From: Fretibacter sp964410285
Lineage (GTDB): Bacteria > Pseudomonadota > Alphaproteobacteria > Caulobacterales > Maricaulaceae
NCBI GenBank assembly: GCA_964410285.1
Contig: CAYPFR010000008.1
Coordinates: 62,001 to 126,000 of the forward strand
Length of the DNA: 64,000 nucleotides
Reading direction: 5' to 3'
Shown in pieces: positions 40,150 to 49,217 of the stretch. The position numbers and the translations under genes are program-made. The first letter of the stretch is position 1, and every line of letters begins with the position of its first letter. The notes under the pieces are model-generated. The model was given only the letters and a program-made list of their open reading frames with translations, did no database searches and had not been told where the DNA came from.

Positions 40150-42306
40150 TTAGAAAAAGCTTTGCGGGTCAATGTCGATATGCAGTTTGTATCGGCTTGG
40201 GACGCGAAGCTTTTTGCGCCAGACGCTCATATACCGCGAGAGGTTAACCCCCGCCTCGGCCTGCACCAAAATTCGCCGGCGAAACAGGCCGCGCAACCGC
40301 GCGATAGGCGGCTCACTGGGCCCCAAAATCTCAATACCACTAGCTTTGGGGGCTAAGGTGACAAACTTCTTGGCCAGCGTCTCGGTCTCTTTGGCGCCAA
40401 TGCCGCTTATGATAACGCTGGCAAGCTTACCATAAGGCGGCAAGCCGAAAAGCTCGCGCGAGGCAAGCTCGGCGCGGATAAAACGCTCCCTGTCTCCAGC
40501 GGCCAGAGCGGCAAAGGCGTCATGTTCAGGCTGATGCGTTTGAATGAGGGCGCGGCCCGGCTTCTCTGCGCGGCCCGCGCGGCCCGCGACCTGCACAAGC
40601 GTTTGATAACTGCGCTCCCCTGCCCGCGGGTCCCCGCCCGCGAGGCCTAAATCCCCGTCAACAACGCCGACAAAGGTAAGATGCGGAAAGTTATGCCCCT
40701 TCACCACCATTTGCGTGCCAATAAGAATATCAATCTCCCCGCTTTCCATACGCCGCATACGCTCAGCGATCGCAGTTGGATTACCCGCCGTATCAGAGCT
40801 GAAAATCTCTATCTTTGCGCCGGCGAAATGCCGCGCCGCCTCTTCGGCGACGCGCTCAACCCCCGGCCCCACCGAAGTTAGGCTATCTTCGGTCTTGCAC
40901 TGGGGGCAGGCGGTAGGCACAGGCATGGAAAACCCCGTCATGTGACACATAGCCCGCTTTGAGGCGCGGTGGTAAACCAGCCAGCTATCTGTATCCGAGC
41001 TTTTGAGTTTCTCCCCGCAAGCCGAGCATATTATCAAAGGCGCATAGCCGCGCCGGTTTAAGTATAAAAGCGCTTGATCTCCCGCCGCCAGAACCTCGCG
41101 CGTGGCCTCGATCAATGGCTGTGAAAGGAAGTCCCCCTTTGCAGGCGGGTGATCTTTGAGATCAATGAGGTCAATATCGGGCAAGGTGATCGCGCCGGGA
41201 CGCTCTGGTAATAGGATATGGGCATAGCGGCCAGAGCGGGCATTCACGAGGCTCTCCAGCGAGGGCGTCGCCGACGCAAGCACGGCTGCATGGCCGGCGA
41301 TTTTCGCGCGGACAATCGCCATATCGCGCGCATTATATATCACGCCCTCTTCTTGCTTATAACTCTGGTCGTGTTCCTCATCGACAACAATGAGCCGTAA
41401 ATTTGGAAATGGCAGGTAAAGCGCGGAGCGCGCGCCCACCACAAGCTGCGCTCGGCCTTGCGCCACCTCACGCCATGTCCGGCGGCGCGCGGCCTCCCCC
41501 AGCGCGCTGTGCCACGGCGCGGGGGCCGCGCCAAACCGCGCCTCAAAGCGCTTCATGCCCGCTTGGGTCAGAGCAATTTCAGGCACAAGTATGAGCGCCT
41601 GCCCGCCGCTGCGGATGGCCTCTGCGGCCGCCTCAAAGTAAACTTCGGTTTTGCCGGAGCCCGTCACGCCGTCCAGCAAACTTACGCAAAATGTTCCGCT
41701 CTTAACTTGGGTTTTAAGTTCCTCCCCGGCTGCACGCTGGCGCGCGGAGAGGGCCATCCCGCCAAAATCGGGGTCAGCCCGGCTGAACGGCGCGTCTACA
41801 GCAAGGCTCTGTACTGTTAGTCCTCCCGCGCGCTCCATGGCCCGCACGACTCCGGCGCTGACGCCCGCCCGCTTTGCAATTTCTGACGCCCGCGCCGGAA
41901 AGGGCCCGCCCGATTCAAGTATTGCACTGCGCGCGGGCGTAAGTTTAAACGGCTTTTGGCTGGGCGAGAACTGCGAGACCTTCTCGCTCGGCTCTAGCGC
42001 CTTGTAGCTCTGTACGACCATGCGTAGGACCAGCCCGGGCGAGACACAATTATAACGCGCTGTCCAATTTATAAATTCAACCATGGCGTCTGGGAGCGGG
42101 GTCGCAGCCTTCACTTGGGCAATGGCTTTGAGCTCTCTCTTGGCGTCATTAAGACCAAAGCCCATGACCACACCCAGCTTCATTTGCTTGCCGATCGGCG
42201 CATAGACAAACTGCCCGCGCTGCACATTCATCCCGCTTGGGATTGCATAGTCAAAAGCTTCCGGAACATTCACGGGAAAAAGAATCTGGGCGATTTGCGC
42301 AGCCAT
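40150..42306 (-). CDS. priA: Primosomal protein N' (PriA) with one zinc site apparently lost
   Basis: 718 residues from ATG 42306 (MAAQIAQILFPV matches PriA; the longer frame adds unrelated sequence). Walker A GVTGSGKT (213-220), DEEH (309-312), and helicase motif QVAGRAGR. The zinc region keeps Cys427, Cys430, Cys467 and Cys470. At the other four spacing-conserved positions it has Ser436, Thr439, Cys454 and Thr457, so one of two zinc sites lacks three ligands. Family role: restarts collapsed forks by loading the primosome. It is divergent from the transaldolase gene. Confidence 0.93.
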   Translation of the reverse strand: MAAQIAQILFPVNVPEAFDYAIPSGMNVQRGQFVYAPIGKQMKLGVVMGFGLNDAKRELKAIAQVKAATPLPDAMVEFINWTARYNCVSPGLVLRMVVQSYKALEPSEKVSQFSPSQKPFKLTPARSAILESGGPFPARASEIAKRAGVSAGVVRAMERAGGLTVQSLAVDAPFSRADPDFGGMALSARQRAAGEELKTQVKSGTFCVSLLDGVTGSGKTEVYFEAAAEAIRSGGQALILVPEIALTQAGMKRFEARFGAAPAPWHSALGEAARRRTWREVAQGRAQLVVGARSALYLPFPNLRLIVVDEEHDQSYKQEEGVIYNARDMAIVRAKIAGHAAVLASATPSLESLVNARSGRYAHILLPERPGAITLPDIDLIDLKDHPPAKGDFLSQPLIEATREVLAAGDQALLYLNRRGYAPLIICSACGEKLKSSDTDSWLVYHRASKRAMCHMTGFSMPVPTACPQCKTEDSLTSVGPGVERVAEEAARHFAGAKIEIFSSDTAGNPTAIAERMRRMESGEIDILIGTQMVVKGHNFPHLTFVGVVDGDLGLAGGDPRAGERSYQTLVQVAGRAGRAEKPGRALIQTHQPEHDAFAALAAGDRERFIRAELASRELFGLPPYGKLASVIISGIGAKETETLAKKFVTLAPKASGIEILGPSEPPIARLRGLFRRRILVQAEAGVNLSRYMSVWRKKLRVPSRYKLHIDIDPQSFF

Positions 42307-42359
42307 AAAGTTATGATAGCAGAGCTTTAGATAATTCACGCCCCTATTTGGAGATTCGT

Positions 42360-43010
42360 ATGAAGTTTTTTGTTGATAGCGCCGACCTTGAGCAAATCGA
42401 GATGTTAAATGCTGTGGGGCTGGTGGACGGCGTGACAACTAACCCCTCGATTATTGCCAAATCGGGACGGGATTTCAAAACCGTCATCAAAGATATTTGC
42501 AAAATCGTCGACGGGCCGGTCAGCGCCGAAGTCGTCTCTATGGAACGGGATAAAATGCTTGAAGAGGCGCGTATATTACGCAAGGTCGCAGAGAATGTCT
42601 GCATCAAGCTTCCGCTGACGATGGACGGGCTATCGGCGTGTAACGTGCTGTCCAAGGAGGGGACACCCACAAATGTGACGCTTTGCTTCTCCGCTAATCA
42701 GGCGCTGCTGGCGGCGAAATGCGGAGCGAGCTTTATCTCGCCCTTTATTGGACGCCTAGATGACATCAGCCTTGACGGGCTTGAGCTGATTGAAGACATA
42801 CGCACGATCTTTGACAATTACGGATTTGAAACAGAAATTCTGGCGGCGTCTATTCGCTCTGTCGGGCATATAAAGGAATGTGCTCTGATCGGCGCGGACG
42901 TTATCACCTCGCCGCCGGACGTGATCCGAAAGCTCGCTGGACACCCACTCACGGATAAGGGGCTGGCGGCCTTCATGAAAGATTGGGAGAGCGCGGGGCA
43001 ATCTATTTAA
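42360..43010 (+). CDS. tal: Transaldolase, small TalC/Fsa type
   Basis: 216 residues. MKFFVDSADLEQI is the conserved start; GVTTNPSIIAKSGRD, VCIKLPLT (Schiff-base Lys) and FISPFIGRLDD follow the small transaldolase/fructose-6-phosphate aldolase pattern. Whether it is a true transaldolase or aldolase cannot be told by eye. ATG 42360 has GGAG 7 bases upstream; the TTG at 42348 is rejected. Divergent from priA with 53 bases between. Confidence 0.93.
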   Translation: MKFFVDSADLEQIEMLNAVGLVDGVTTNPSIIAKSGRDFKTVIKDICKIVDGPVSAEVVSMERDKMLEEARILRKVAENVCIKLPLTMDGLSACNVLSKEGTPTNVTLCFSANQALLAAKCGASFISPFIGRLDDISLDGLELIEDIRTIFDNYGFETEILAASIRSVGHIKECALIGADVITSPPDVIRKLAGHPLTDKGLAAFMKDWESAGQSI

Positions 43011-43045
43011 CCCCCGAGATTTCAGACATAGTTAACGAGACAACG

Positions 43046-43058
43046 CCGGCAGTGCCGG
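43046..43058. other. Short hairpin between converging tal and coiled-coil genes
   Basis: CCGGC, AGT loop, GCCGG, without a U-tract. It sits 36 bases after the tal stop and may mark a transcript end. Confidence 0.3.
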
Positions 43059-43085
43059 AGTTTGCAGTTAGATGACACTAAAGCG

Positions 43086-44435
43086 CTAGAATAGCTTTTG
43101 ATCTTTAAATATCGACACGCGCGTAAGTTCCGTATCGTCGAAAGGATCTGCCGCCGGTTCATTGGACGGCGGCGGGTTTGGCGCAGCCGGAGTTTGGCCA
43201 TAATCCGGCGTCTCCCGCGCGGCTGGGTATGCGCCCGTCCCGCCCCGCAGGTCCGAATGATCGCTCACCGCGTTTATCGCGGCAATCGAGCTATAGCGCT
43301 CAAGCTTTTGCTTTTGCACATGATTAATCCGGCGCACAGCGTCCAGATCATGCATCAGCCGCTCAAATTTAGCGCTTAAAACATCATAGTCTTTTTTCGT
43401 TTGCTGTAGGGCCGCCTGTGAACGAACGGCCTCATCTGTTTTATCCGTTAGCCTTTGTTCTATTCGCTGTCTGCTGACTTGCTCGGATTCAATAGCGGTT
43501 CTCAAAGACAAAATTTCTTCGTCCAAATGACCGGACATATTTTGTTTAATGCGCACTTGCGAATTCAATTGTTCGATTCTCGCCTTGAGCGCAAAGGCCT
43601 CTTCATCCCGGCGTTTAAGGCTATCTTCCAGCGAGGCACGCTGAGTCTTTAAATCGTATTTCGCGTTTTCAACTTCGGATAGTTTTTCAAAATATTTGGA
43701 TTTCAGTTCATTGTGGTCAACCCGAAGCGTACTGATCTCCGATTGTAAGGACATGCCCGCTTTGGTGCGGTGATCAAGCCGGGCGGCAACCTCCTCCAAT
43801 GACTTTGTCAGCTCCGTAATTCGGTTGGCCTGTTTAGACAATTGCTGGCTTTGCTCATTCACGTCGCTAACCAGATTTGTGTTCGTCATTGACAGGGCGT
43901 TGATCTGATCATCTCGCAACGTCAGTTCTGTATTTAGCCCCTCAATCTGCGCAGCTTGCACGGCAATCGTATCCTTTTGACCGGACTCCCGCTCGCGCCG
44001 CGCGGCAATATCAGCCTGCGCAAGCTCTAGGGATTGCCGCAAGTCGCTATGCTGTTTGGCCAAAAGCATAAGTTTGTTTTCTTGCTCTTTGGCCCAACTC
44101 TCTTTTTGAATATATTTCTTGCGGCTAATCTGGAGCTCATTTTCGAGCTTGACGCATTGCGTCTCCAGCCGGTTCATATGACGCAGACCGGCTTCCATTT
44201 TTTTGATAGTTTGGGAGAGGCCCGACATGCGTTTTGCCGCAATTTGCTGCTGATCGGCCCCGACCTTCAGCTCCTGCATCATTTGCTCAACGGAATCCCG
44301 AGCCGATTCCATCTCTCCCGGGCTAGCAGGCCGCAGCGATACGGAGGTCGTCGTCGGCGTTAGGCGCGGCTCGGCCTGAGCCTCGTAAGAGGGTTTTGCC
44401 GGTTGGTCTTTTTTACCGCGTCTGAATATCCCCAT
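43086..44435 (-). CDS. Large coiled-coil protein, crescentin-like in layout only
   Basis: 449 residues from ATG 44435 (MGIFRRGKKDQPAK). A short basic head is followed by almost unbroken heptad-type coiled coil from about residue 45 to 370 (QQIAAKRMSGLSQTIKKMEAGLRHMNRLETQ onward), then a Pro/Gly tail of about 70 residues ending FKDQKLF. No membrane segment. Length and head-rod-tail layout resemble crescentin and other bacterial intermediate-filament-like proteins, but that is architecture, not homology shown here. A TTG start at 44570 would overlap the DMT gene by 4 bases and add 45 residues. Confidence 0.78.
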   Translation of the reverse strand: MGIFRRGKKDQPAKPSYEAQAEPRLTPTTTSVSLRPASPGEMESARDSVEQMMQELKVGADQQQIAAKRMSGLSQTIKKMEAGLRHMNRLETQCVKLENELQISRKKYIQKESWAKEQENKLMLLAKQHSDLRQSLELAQADIAARRERESGQKDTIAVQAAQIEGLNTELTLRDDQINALSMTNTNLVSDVNEQSQQLSKQANRITELTKSLEEVAARLDHRTKAGMSLQSEISTLRVDHNELKSKYFEKLSEVENAKYDLKTQRASLEDSLKRRDEEAFALKARIEQLNSQVRIKQNMSGHLDEEILSLRTAIESEQVSRQRIEQRLTDKTDEAVRSQAALQQTKKDYDVLSAKFERLMHDLDAVRRINHVQKQKLERYSSIAAINAVSDHSDLRGGTGAYPAARETPDYGQTPAAPNPPPSNEPAADPFDDTELTRVSIFKDQKLF

Positions 44436-44566
44436 TTTAGCCGACCCTTTATTCGGAGCGCCCGAATCATAGGTTAACGATACATTAATGTGAGATTCGG
44501 ACAATCCCGATTTTATCACGCTTTGGGCGGACGACAGGGCGGGGCGGGACTCAATTGACAGTGACC

Positions 44567-45577
44567 TCAAGCGGGAGCTTTGGCGCGCTTTTTGTCAAAA
44601 AAAGTGAATAATCCAATCCCGAAAATCGTCAGAAGCGTCCCCAGCCCGTCAATCAACCCAAAGGGCTCGCCTAAGACATAGACTGCGGCGACAATGGTGA
44701 GGACTGGACTTATCATGCCTAGCGTGGCCACGGCCTGCGCGCCCACCCGCCCTATAGCTATGTTCATCAAAAATGACGGAATAACCGTGCAGCAAATCCC
44801 TAGAACGGCGCCCAGCATAATTACCCGCGGCGGCAAGGACAAAGCGCTCATCATGCCCTCTCCTACGACGGCGCGGCTCAGCATAAAATGCAACAGCACA
44901 GCCCCGCCCGCCGAAATCATGGCAATACAGGTAAAAAGCCGCGAGCCTATGCGGTCAATTACAGGCTTGGCGAAAATCTGAAAGCCAGCAAATAAAACCG
45001 CGCAGCCCAGCACAAGGGCAGAGCCGAGGGCTACATTTTTTCCGCTCGCTATATCCCCGCCTGCAAAGATAACAGCAAGTCCCAGATAAGCGATAAAAAT
45101 CGAGACAATGCCATAGCGCGAGAGCTTAACGCCGAAAAATAGCGCGCCCAGAATCAACACGAAAACCGGATAGGTAAACAGCAAAAGCCGCTCTAGCTGA
45201 GCCGTAATATATACAAGCCCTGTGAAATCCAAAAGCGCGCAGAGGTAATATCCAACTGCCCCAAGCCCAACAGCCGCAAGCACCGGCCGCAGGCTCAGCT
45301 TTTGCCTTTCGCCAGCGCGCAGCGCGTAAATCAAGATCGCAATATAAACCGGAAGCGCAAACCCCATTCGAATCATTAGTATAACAATTGGCTCCAGCGC
45401 CGCCTGCGGTTCCCCTTCAGCCGGTGTATAGGCGAGCTTGATAATGACAGCCTTGAGGGAGAACAGCGCCGAGCTAGCGATCGCCATCGCGTAACCCGCT
45501 TGTTTTTGACGAGGCGTAATATCGGGCCTATCTAGGAAATGCGGCGCAGTGCTGACTTCGCGAAGATTAAGAGCCAT
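44567..45577 (-). CDS. DMT-family (EamA) transporter
   Basis: 336 residues with ten hydrophobic helices in two EamA halves (YAMAIASSALFSLKAVIIKL to about 165, repeat to about 320) and a final basic tail KKRAKAPA. Family knowledge: drug/metabolite exporters; substrate cannot be read. Coupled to tadA by TAATG (1-base overlap), so transcribed with it. Confidence 0.88.
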   Translation of the reverse strand: MALNLREVSTAPHFLDRPDITPRQKQAGYAMAIASSALFSLKAVIIKLAYTPAEGEPQAALEPIVILMIRMGFALPVYIAILIYALRAGERQKLSLRPVLAAVGLGAVGYYLCALLDFTGLVYITAQLERLLLFTYPVFVLILGALFFGVKLSRYGIVSIFIAYLGLAVIFAGGDIASGKNVALGSALVLGCAVLFAGFQIFAKPVIDRIGSRLFTCIAMISAGGAVLLHFMLSRAVVGEGMMSALSLPPRVIMLGAVLGICCTVIPSFLMNIAIGRVGAQAVATLGMISPVLTIVAAVYVLGEPFGLIDGLGTLLTIFGIGLFTFFDKKRAKAPA

Positions 45578-46050
45578 TAAGCTTTGCCTCTTTTAGCGCG
45601 AAAAAAGGCTTTCAGCATAGCGGCCGCCTCGTTTGCAAGTACGCCGCCGATCACCTCCAGCTTATGATGGCAGGTCGGCTGCTCGAAAAAACGTACGCCG
45701 CTCTCTACCGCGCCGCCCTTGGGATCAGCCGCGCCGTAAACCAGCCGCCCGATACGCGCATTGGCAAGGGCCCCCGCACACATCGCGCAAGGCTCTAGCG
45801 TGACATAAAGGGTGAGCCCCCCGAGGCGGTAATTTCCAAGGGCTTCTCCCGCCGCCCGCAAGCAAAGGATTTCAGCATGAGCCGTTGGATCGCAGCGCGC
45901 AATCGGGGCGTTCCCTGCGCTGGCAATGACTTCCCCGGATTGCGGATCGACCAATACCGCGCCAATTGGGACCTCTCCGCGCGCAGATGCCGCTTGCGCT
46001 TGCGCTAGTGCTTGGCGCATATAACGGGCATCCATCGTTAAGTCTTCCAT
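45577..46050 (-). CDS. tadA: tRNA-specific adenosine deaminase
   Basis: 157 residues. DPTAHAEILCLR holds the zinc His and proton-shuttle Glu, TLEPCAMCAGAL the two zinc cysteines, and the C-terminal FFRAKR is the usual TadA tail. It deaminates A34 to inosine in tRNA-Arg. Divergent from the pseudouridine synthase gene (start regions overlap). Two starts, 46050 and the in-frame MDARY, are both possible. Confidence 0.95.
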   Translation of the reverse strand: MEDLTMDARYMRQALAQAQAASARGEVPIGAVLVDPQSGEVIASAGNAPIARCDPTAHAEILCLRAAGEALGNYRLGGLTLYVTLEPCAMCAGALANARIGRLVYGAADPKGGAVESGVRFFEQPTCHHKLEVIGGVLANEAAAMLKAFFRAKRGKA

Positions 46051-46105
46051 GCGTCCTCTTTGTCAAAAGGCGCGACCACGTCAAGTGGCCATAATAAAGG
46101 TAACT

Positions 46106-47179
46106 ATGTCCCCTCCTCGTAAAGGACGCCCGCCGCAAAAGAATGCGCACGCCCATTCCCGCCCGGTAAAAGGCGGCGGCAAGCCAAAAGGCCGAGCGAA
46201 TTCTAGCGCCGGAGTTGTCGGCGCATCAGCGGAAGGTGACCGCATTGCCAAATATCTGGCACGCGCGGGCATTTCCTCTCGGCGCGGGGCGGAAAAGCTC
46301 ATTTTAGAAGGCCGCGTCAAAGTCAACGGCGCTGTGCTTGATACACCCGCCTTCAAAGTCTCCGCCAAGGATATAGTCCTTTTGGACAACAAACCCATTG
46401 CCGCCATAGAGCCGCCAAGGCTTTGGCGTTATCACAAACCAGAAGGGTTAGTGACCTCCCATAATGATGAGGAAGGCCGCAGGACGGTTTTTCAAAACCT
46501 CCCCAAAGACTTGCCCCGCGTGATTTCCGTAGGGCGGCTTGATATTACCTCTGAGGGCTTATTGCTCTTAACCAATGACGGCAGCATCTCGCGCGCGCTA
46601 GAGCTACCAAAGACAGGTTTTATCCGCCGCTACCGCGCCCGCGCCTTTGGCACGGTGACGCAGGAAGATCTCGATCAACTAAAAAAAGGCATTAAGATTG
46701 ATGGCATTCCGACCGGCCCGATTGAAGCCTTGCTTGATAAGCAGCAGGGCGGAAATGCCTGGATCACCGTCACTATCAAAGAGGGCAAGAACCGCGAAGT
46801 TCGGCGCGCCCTTGATACGCTGGGGTTGCAAGTCAACCGCCTGATCCGAACCAGTTACGGGCCATTTCAGCTGGGGAAATTGTCCAAAGGACAGTGCGAA
46901 GAAGTCCCCAATGAAGTTCTGCGCGAGCAGATTGGCCATTTGGTCGATATTCCCGCCGCGCCAAAATCTGCGGCCAAATCTGCGGCAGTTTATAACCGAA
47001 AGCCCAAACGCGGCAGCCATGCCAGCGCCAAGCGGTTTCAGAAACCTGCCATGCCAGCAGAACGCCATGACGGCACGCCTAAACCGCAAAAGCGCGGAAC
47101 CAAAACCGGCAGTAAATCTGGTTCAAATCGTCCCGCCAAACAGCCCCCCAAGGGCCGCGGAAAATTTGCCAAAAGATGA
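46106..47179 (+). CDS. rRNA pseudouridine synthase, RluB/RsuA type
   Basis: 357 residues. A basic N-terminal extension (about 50 residues) precedes the S4 domain (RIAKYLARAGISSRRGAEKLILEGRVKVNG), then the RsuA-type catalytic domain with GRLDITSEGLLLLTNDG (catalytic Asp) and KEGKNREVRRALDTLGLQVNRLIRTSYGPF. A Lys/Arg/Ala-rich C-terminal tail of about 90 residues probably binds rRNA. RluB (23S Psi2605) is the likeliest member; RluE/F not excluded. ATG 46106 has AAAGG 5 bases before. Coupled to rsmD by ATGA. Confidence 0.9.
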   Translation: MSPPRKGRPPQKNAHAHSRPVKGGGKPKGRANSSAGVVGASAEGDRIAKYLARAGISSRRGAEKLILEGRVKVNGAVLDTPAFKVSAKDIVLLDNKPIAAIEPPRLWRYHKPEGLVTSHNDEEGRRTVFQNLPKDLPRVISVGRLDITSEGLLLLTNDGSISRALELPKTGFIRRYRARAFGTVTQEDLDQLKKGIKIDGIPTGPIEALLDKQQGGNAWITVTIKEGKNREVRRALDTLGLQVNRLIRTSYGPFQLGKLSKGQCEEVPNEVLREQIGHLVDIPAAPKSAAKSAAVYNRKPKRGSHASAKRFQKPAMPAERHDGTPKPQKRGTKTGSKSGSNRPAKQPPKGRGKFAKR

Positions 47180-47748
47180 GGATCGTTGGCGGAAAATTAC
47201 GCGGGCGCAATATCGCCGCCCCGTCAGGGCGCGACACGCGCCCGACCTCGGACCAAACACGCGAGTCGATTTTCAACATTCTTGCTCATGCTGACTGGGG
47301 CCCTGATCTTGAGGGCGCGGTTACCGCAGATATTTTTGCAGGCTCTGGCGCACTCGGACTTGAGGCCATCTCTCGCGGGGCAAAATTTTGCTTGTTCGTA
47401 GAAACAGAACCCAAGGCCCGCGCCGCCATTCGCGCCAATATAGAAAAAATGAACTTGTTTGGCTGTACGCGTTTGCACCGGCGGGACGCGACCAAGCTTA
47501 AGATTGCACCGGGAAATTTACGCGGCCCCTTTACCCATATTTTCCTCGATCCTCCGTATAATAAAGGGCTTTGGAAGCCCGTTTTAGTCAAATTACGCGA
47601 TCAGAACCTAATTGCGGACAACGGCATCATCATTCTGGAAATCGCCGCCGAAGAGGCAGAAGAAGAGCTATTTAGGGGCTTTAATGTGCTAGCAGACAAA
47701 AAATGGGGCGCCGCCCGTGTTGTATTTATGCAACTTCCATATGCGTAA
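47176..47748 (+). CDS. rsmD: 16S rRNA (guanine966-N2)-methyltransferase
   Basis: 190 residues. MRIVGGKLRGRNIAAPSGRDTRPTSDQTRESIFNIL is the RsmD N-terminus. ADIFAGSGALGLEAISRGA is the SAM motif and IFLDPPYNKG the NPPY-type catalytic motif. It methylates G966 of 16S rRNA. It overlaps the pseudouridine synthase stop by 4 bases, forming an rRNA-modification pair. Confidence 0.95.
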   Translation: MRIVGGKLRGRNIAAPSGRDTRPTSDQTRESIFNILAHADWGPDLEGAVTADIFAGSGALGLEAISRGAKFCLFVETEPKARAAIRANIEKMNLFGCTRLHRRDATKLKIAPGNLRGPFTHIFLDPPYNKGLWKPVLVKLRDQNLIADNGIIILEIAAEEAEEELFRGFNVLADKKWGAARVVFMQLPYA

Positions 47749-47826
47749 CAAAATTTATTGCCTTTAAGGTGATTTTTCACCACCCCCATTAAGGCTAGAT
47801 TCATACTTTAAGCTGCATTTTTAAGC

Positions 47827-49200
47827 ATGCTCAGGACCCTTATATCTGCCGGCGGCCTCTGGGCCGTGATGGCTGGCATTAGCCATGCCCAGATATTGAC
47901 GCAAGACCTTGAGCTTAAAACAGTCGCAGCAACGGCGAGTTGGCAAACGGTTGCCCTTGAAAATACATATACCGAAGCCGTGCCAGTCTGCACCTATGCC
48001 CTACCCTCTGCCGCGAGCCCGCCCGCCGTGACGCGAATTCGCAACGTCACCTCCAGCAGCTTCGATATTCGCCTTCAGCAATTTGAAAACAGCTCCAACG
48101 TTACCCCTGCTAACGCCTATTGCGTTATCTCTGATATTGGGGCGCATAACACCGGCGGACTAAAATATGAGGCCCATAAGGTACTCTCTACCGGTACAAG
48201 CGGGCTAGCTGTTGGATGGAGCGCGGCCACCACTGAAGAAGTGACCAATGACGTCATACAAAGCTATGCCAATCCCCATATTGTTGGTCAGGTCATGTCT
48301 TTCAATGATGTGAACGCGAGCGTATTCTGGAACTTTAATTGCGCGACACGCGGGAATGGCGCCTTTTTTTCAGGGCCAGGAGATAGAGCCTGCGTTGGAA
48401 AACATATAGGGCAAATCAACGGAACGCGGGCGGCAGAGACGCTTGGCTTTTTCATCATCGAAGCTGGAAGCGGCACCGTTAATGATATTTCATTTGCCGC
48501 CGCAGTCGGCCCCGATACAGGCGGGGGCGTCGGTAATAATCCCCCCTATAGCTACAGCGTCTCCGGTGATTTTGATACGGGCGTTCTAACAGATGCAGGC
48601 GAAGACGGCGGTCATGGCGGCTGGGCGGTTTTATTTGGCGCTGATCCTTTTCCCGCTGGGAATATACGTTGGGCGATTGATGAAGAGGTTGTGGCGGGTG
48701 ACACAACCCGGACCCATACAACAGAAAATGTTGGCTATTGGGTTTTTGATAATAATCAGACCCCAAATTTATCGGCAAACAAGACCCTTGAAGTCTATTC
48801 CGGCAGCGCATCTGACTATTCGATCCCCGGCAGTGAAGTGATCTATACGATCACGGCCAACAATGCAGGCTCTGGCCCCGTTGACGGGAATTCTATATTT
48901 CTCGTCGATAGCCTTCCGCCCGAAATTTCCTTTTATAACGGCGATATGGATGACGGCGGGCCGGTCACAGGGCCAGTGCTGTTCACCGATATAGATAGCG
49001 GGCTAACCTTTGGCATTGCTGATGTAGGCTACTCAACGGCCGCGGCCGCGCCTACAAATTTCAGCCAATGCAACGCCTCCCCTGGCGCTGGCTACCAAAA
49101 CACGGTCCGCCATATTTGTTTTGCCCCCAAAGGCACATTCAGCGAAGGCACGATCACCCCTGCAAGCTTTAGCGTGAGTTTTCGCGCGCAGATAAAGTAA
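47827..49200 (+). CDS. Secreted protein with C-terminal DUF11-like domain
   Basis: 457 residues with a short signal peptide (cleavage near ISHAQ). Residues 20-320 form an unrecognised beta-rich region with paired cysteines. Residues about 330-457 follow the DUF11 pattern: YSIPGSEVIYTITANNAGSGPVDGNSIFLVDSLPPEISFYNGDM, an Ig-like surface repeat. It lacks a sortase or lipobox motif, so it is exported to the periplasm or surface. Monocistronic, 78 bases after rsmD, and converges with mutL. Confidence 0.72.
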   Translation: MLRTLISAGGLWAVMAGISHAQILTQDLELKTVAATASWQTVALENTYTEAVPVCTYALPSAASPPAVTRIRNVTSSSFDIRLQQFENSSNVTPANAYCVISDIGAHNTGGLKYEAHKVLSTGTSGLAVGWSAATTEEVTNDVIQSYANPHIVGQVMSFNDVNASVFWNFNCATRGNGAFFSGPGDRACVGKHIGQINGTRAAETLGFFIIEAGSGTVNDISFAAAVGPDTGGGVGNNPPYSYSVSGDFDTGVLTDAGEDGGHGGWAVLFGADPFPAGNIRWAIDEEVVAGDTTRTHTTENVGYWVFDNNQTPNLSANKTLEVYSGSASDYSIPGSEVIYTITANNAGSGPVDGNSIFLVDSLPPEISFYNGDMDDGGPVTGPVLFTDIDSGLTFGIADVGYSTAAAAPTNFSQCNASPGAGYQNTVRHICFAPKGTFSEGTITPASFSVSFRAQIK

Positions 49201-49217
49201 CGGCTGCGCGGCCACCT

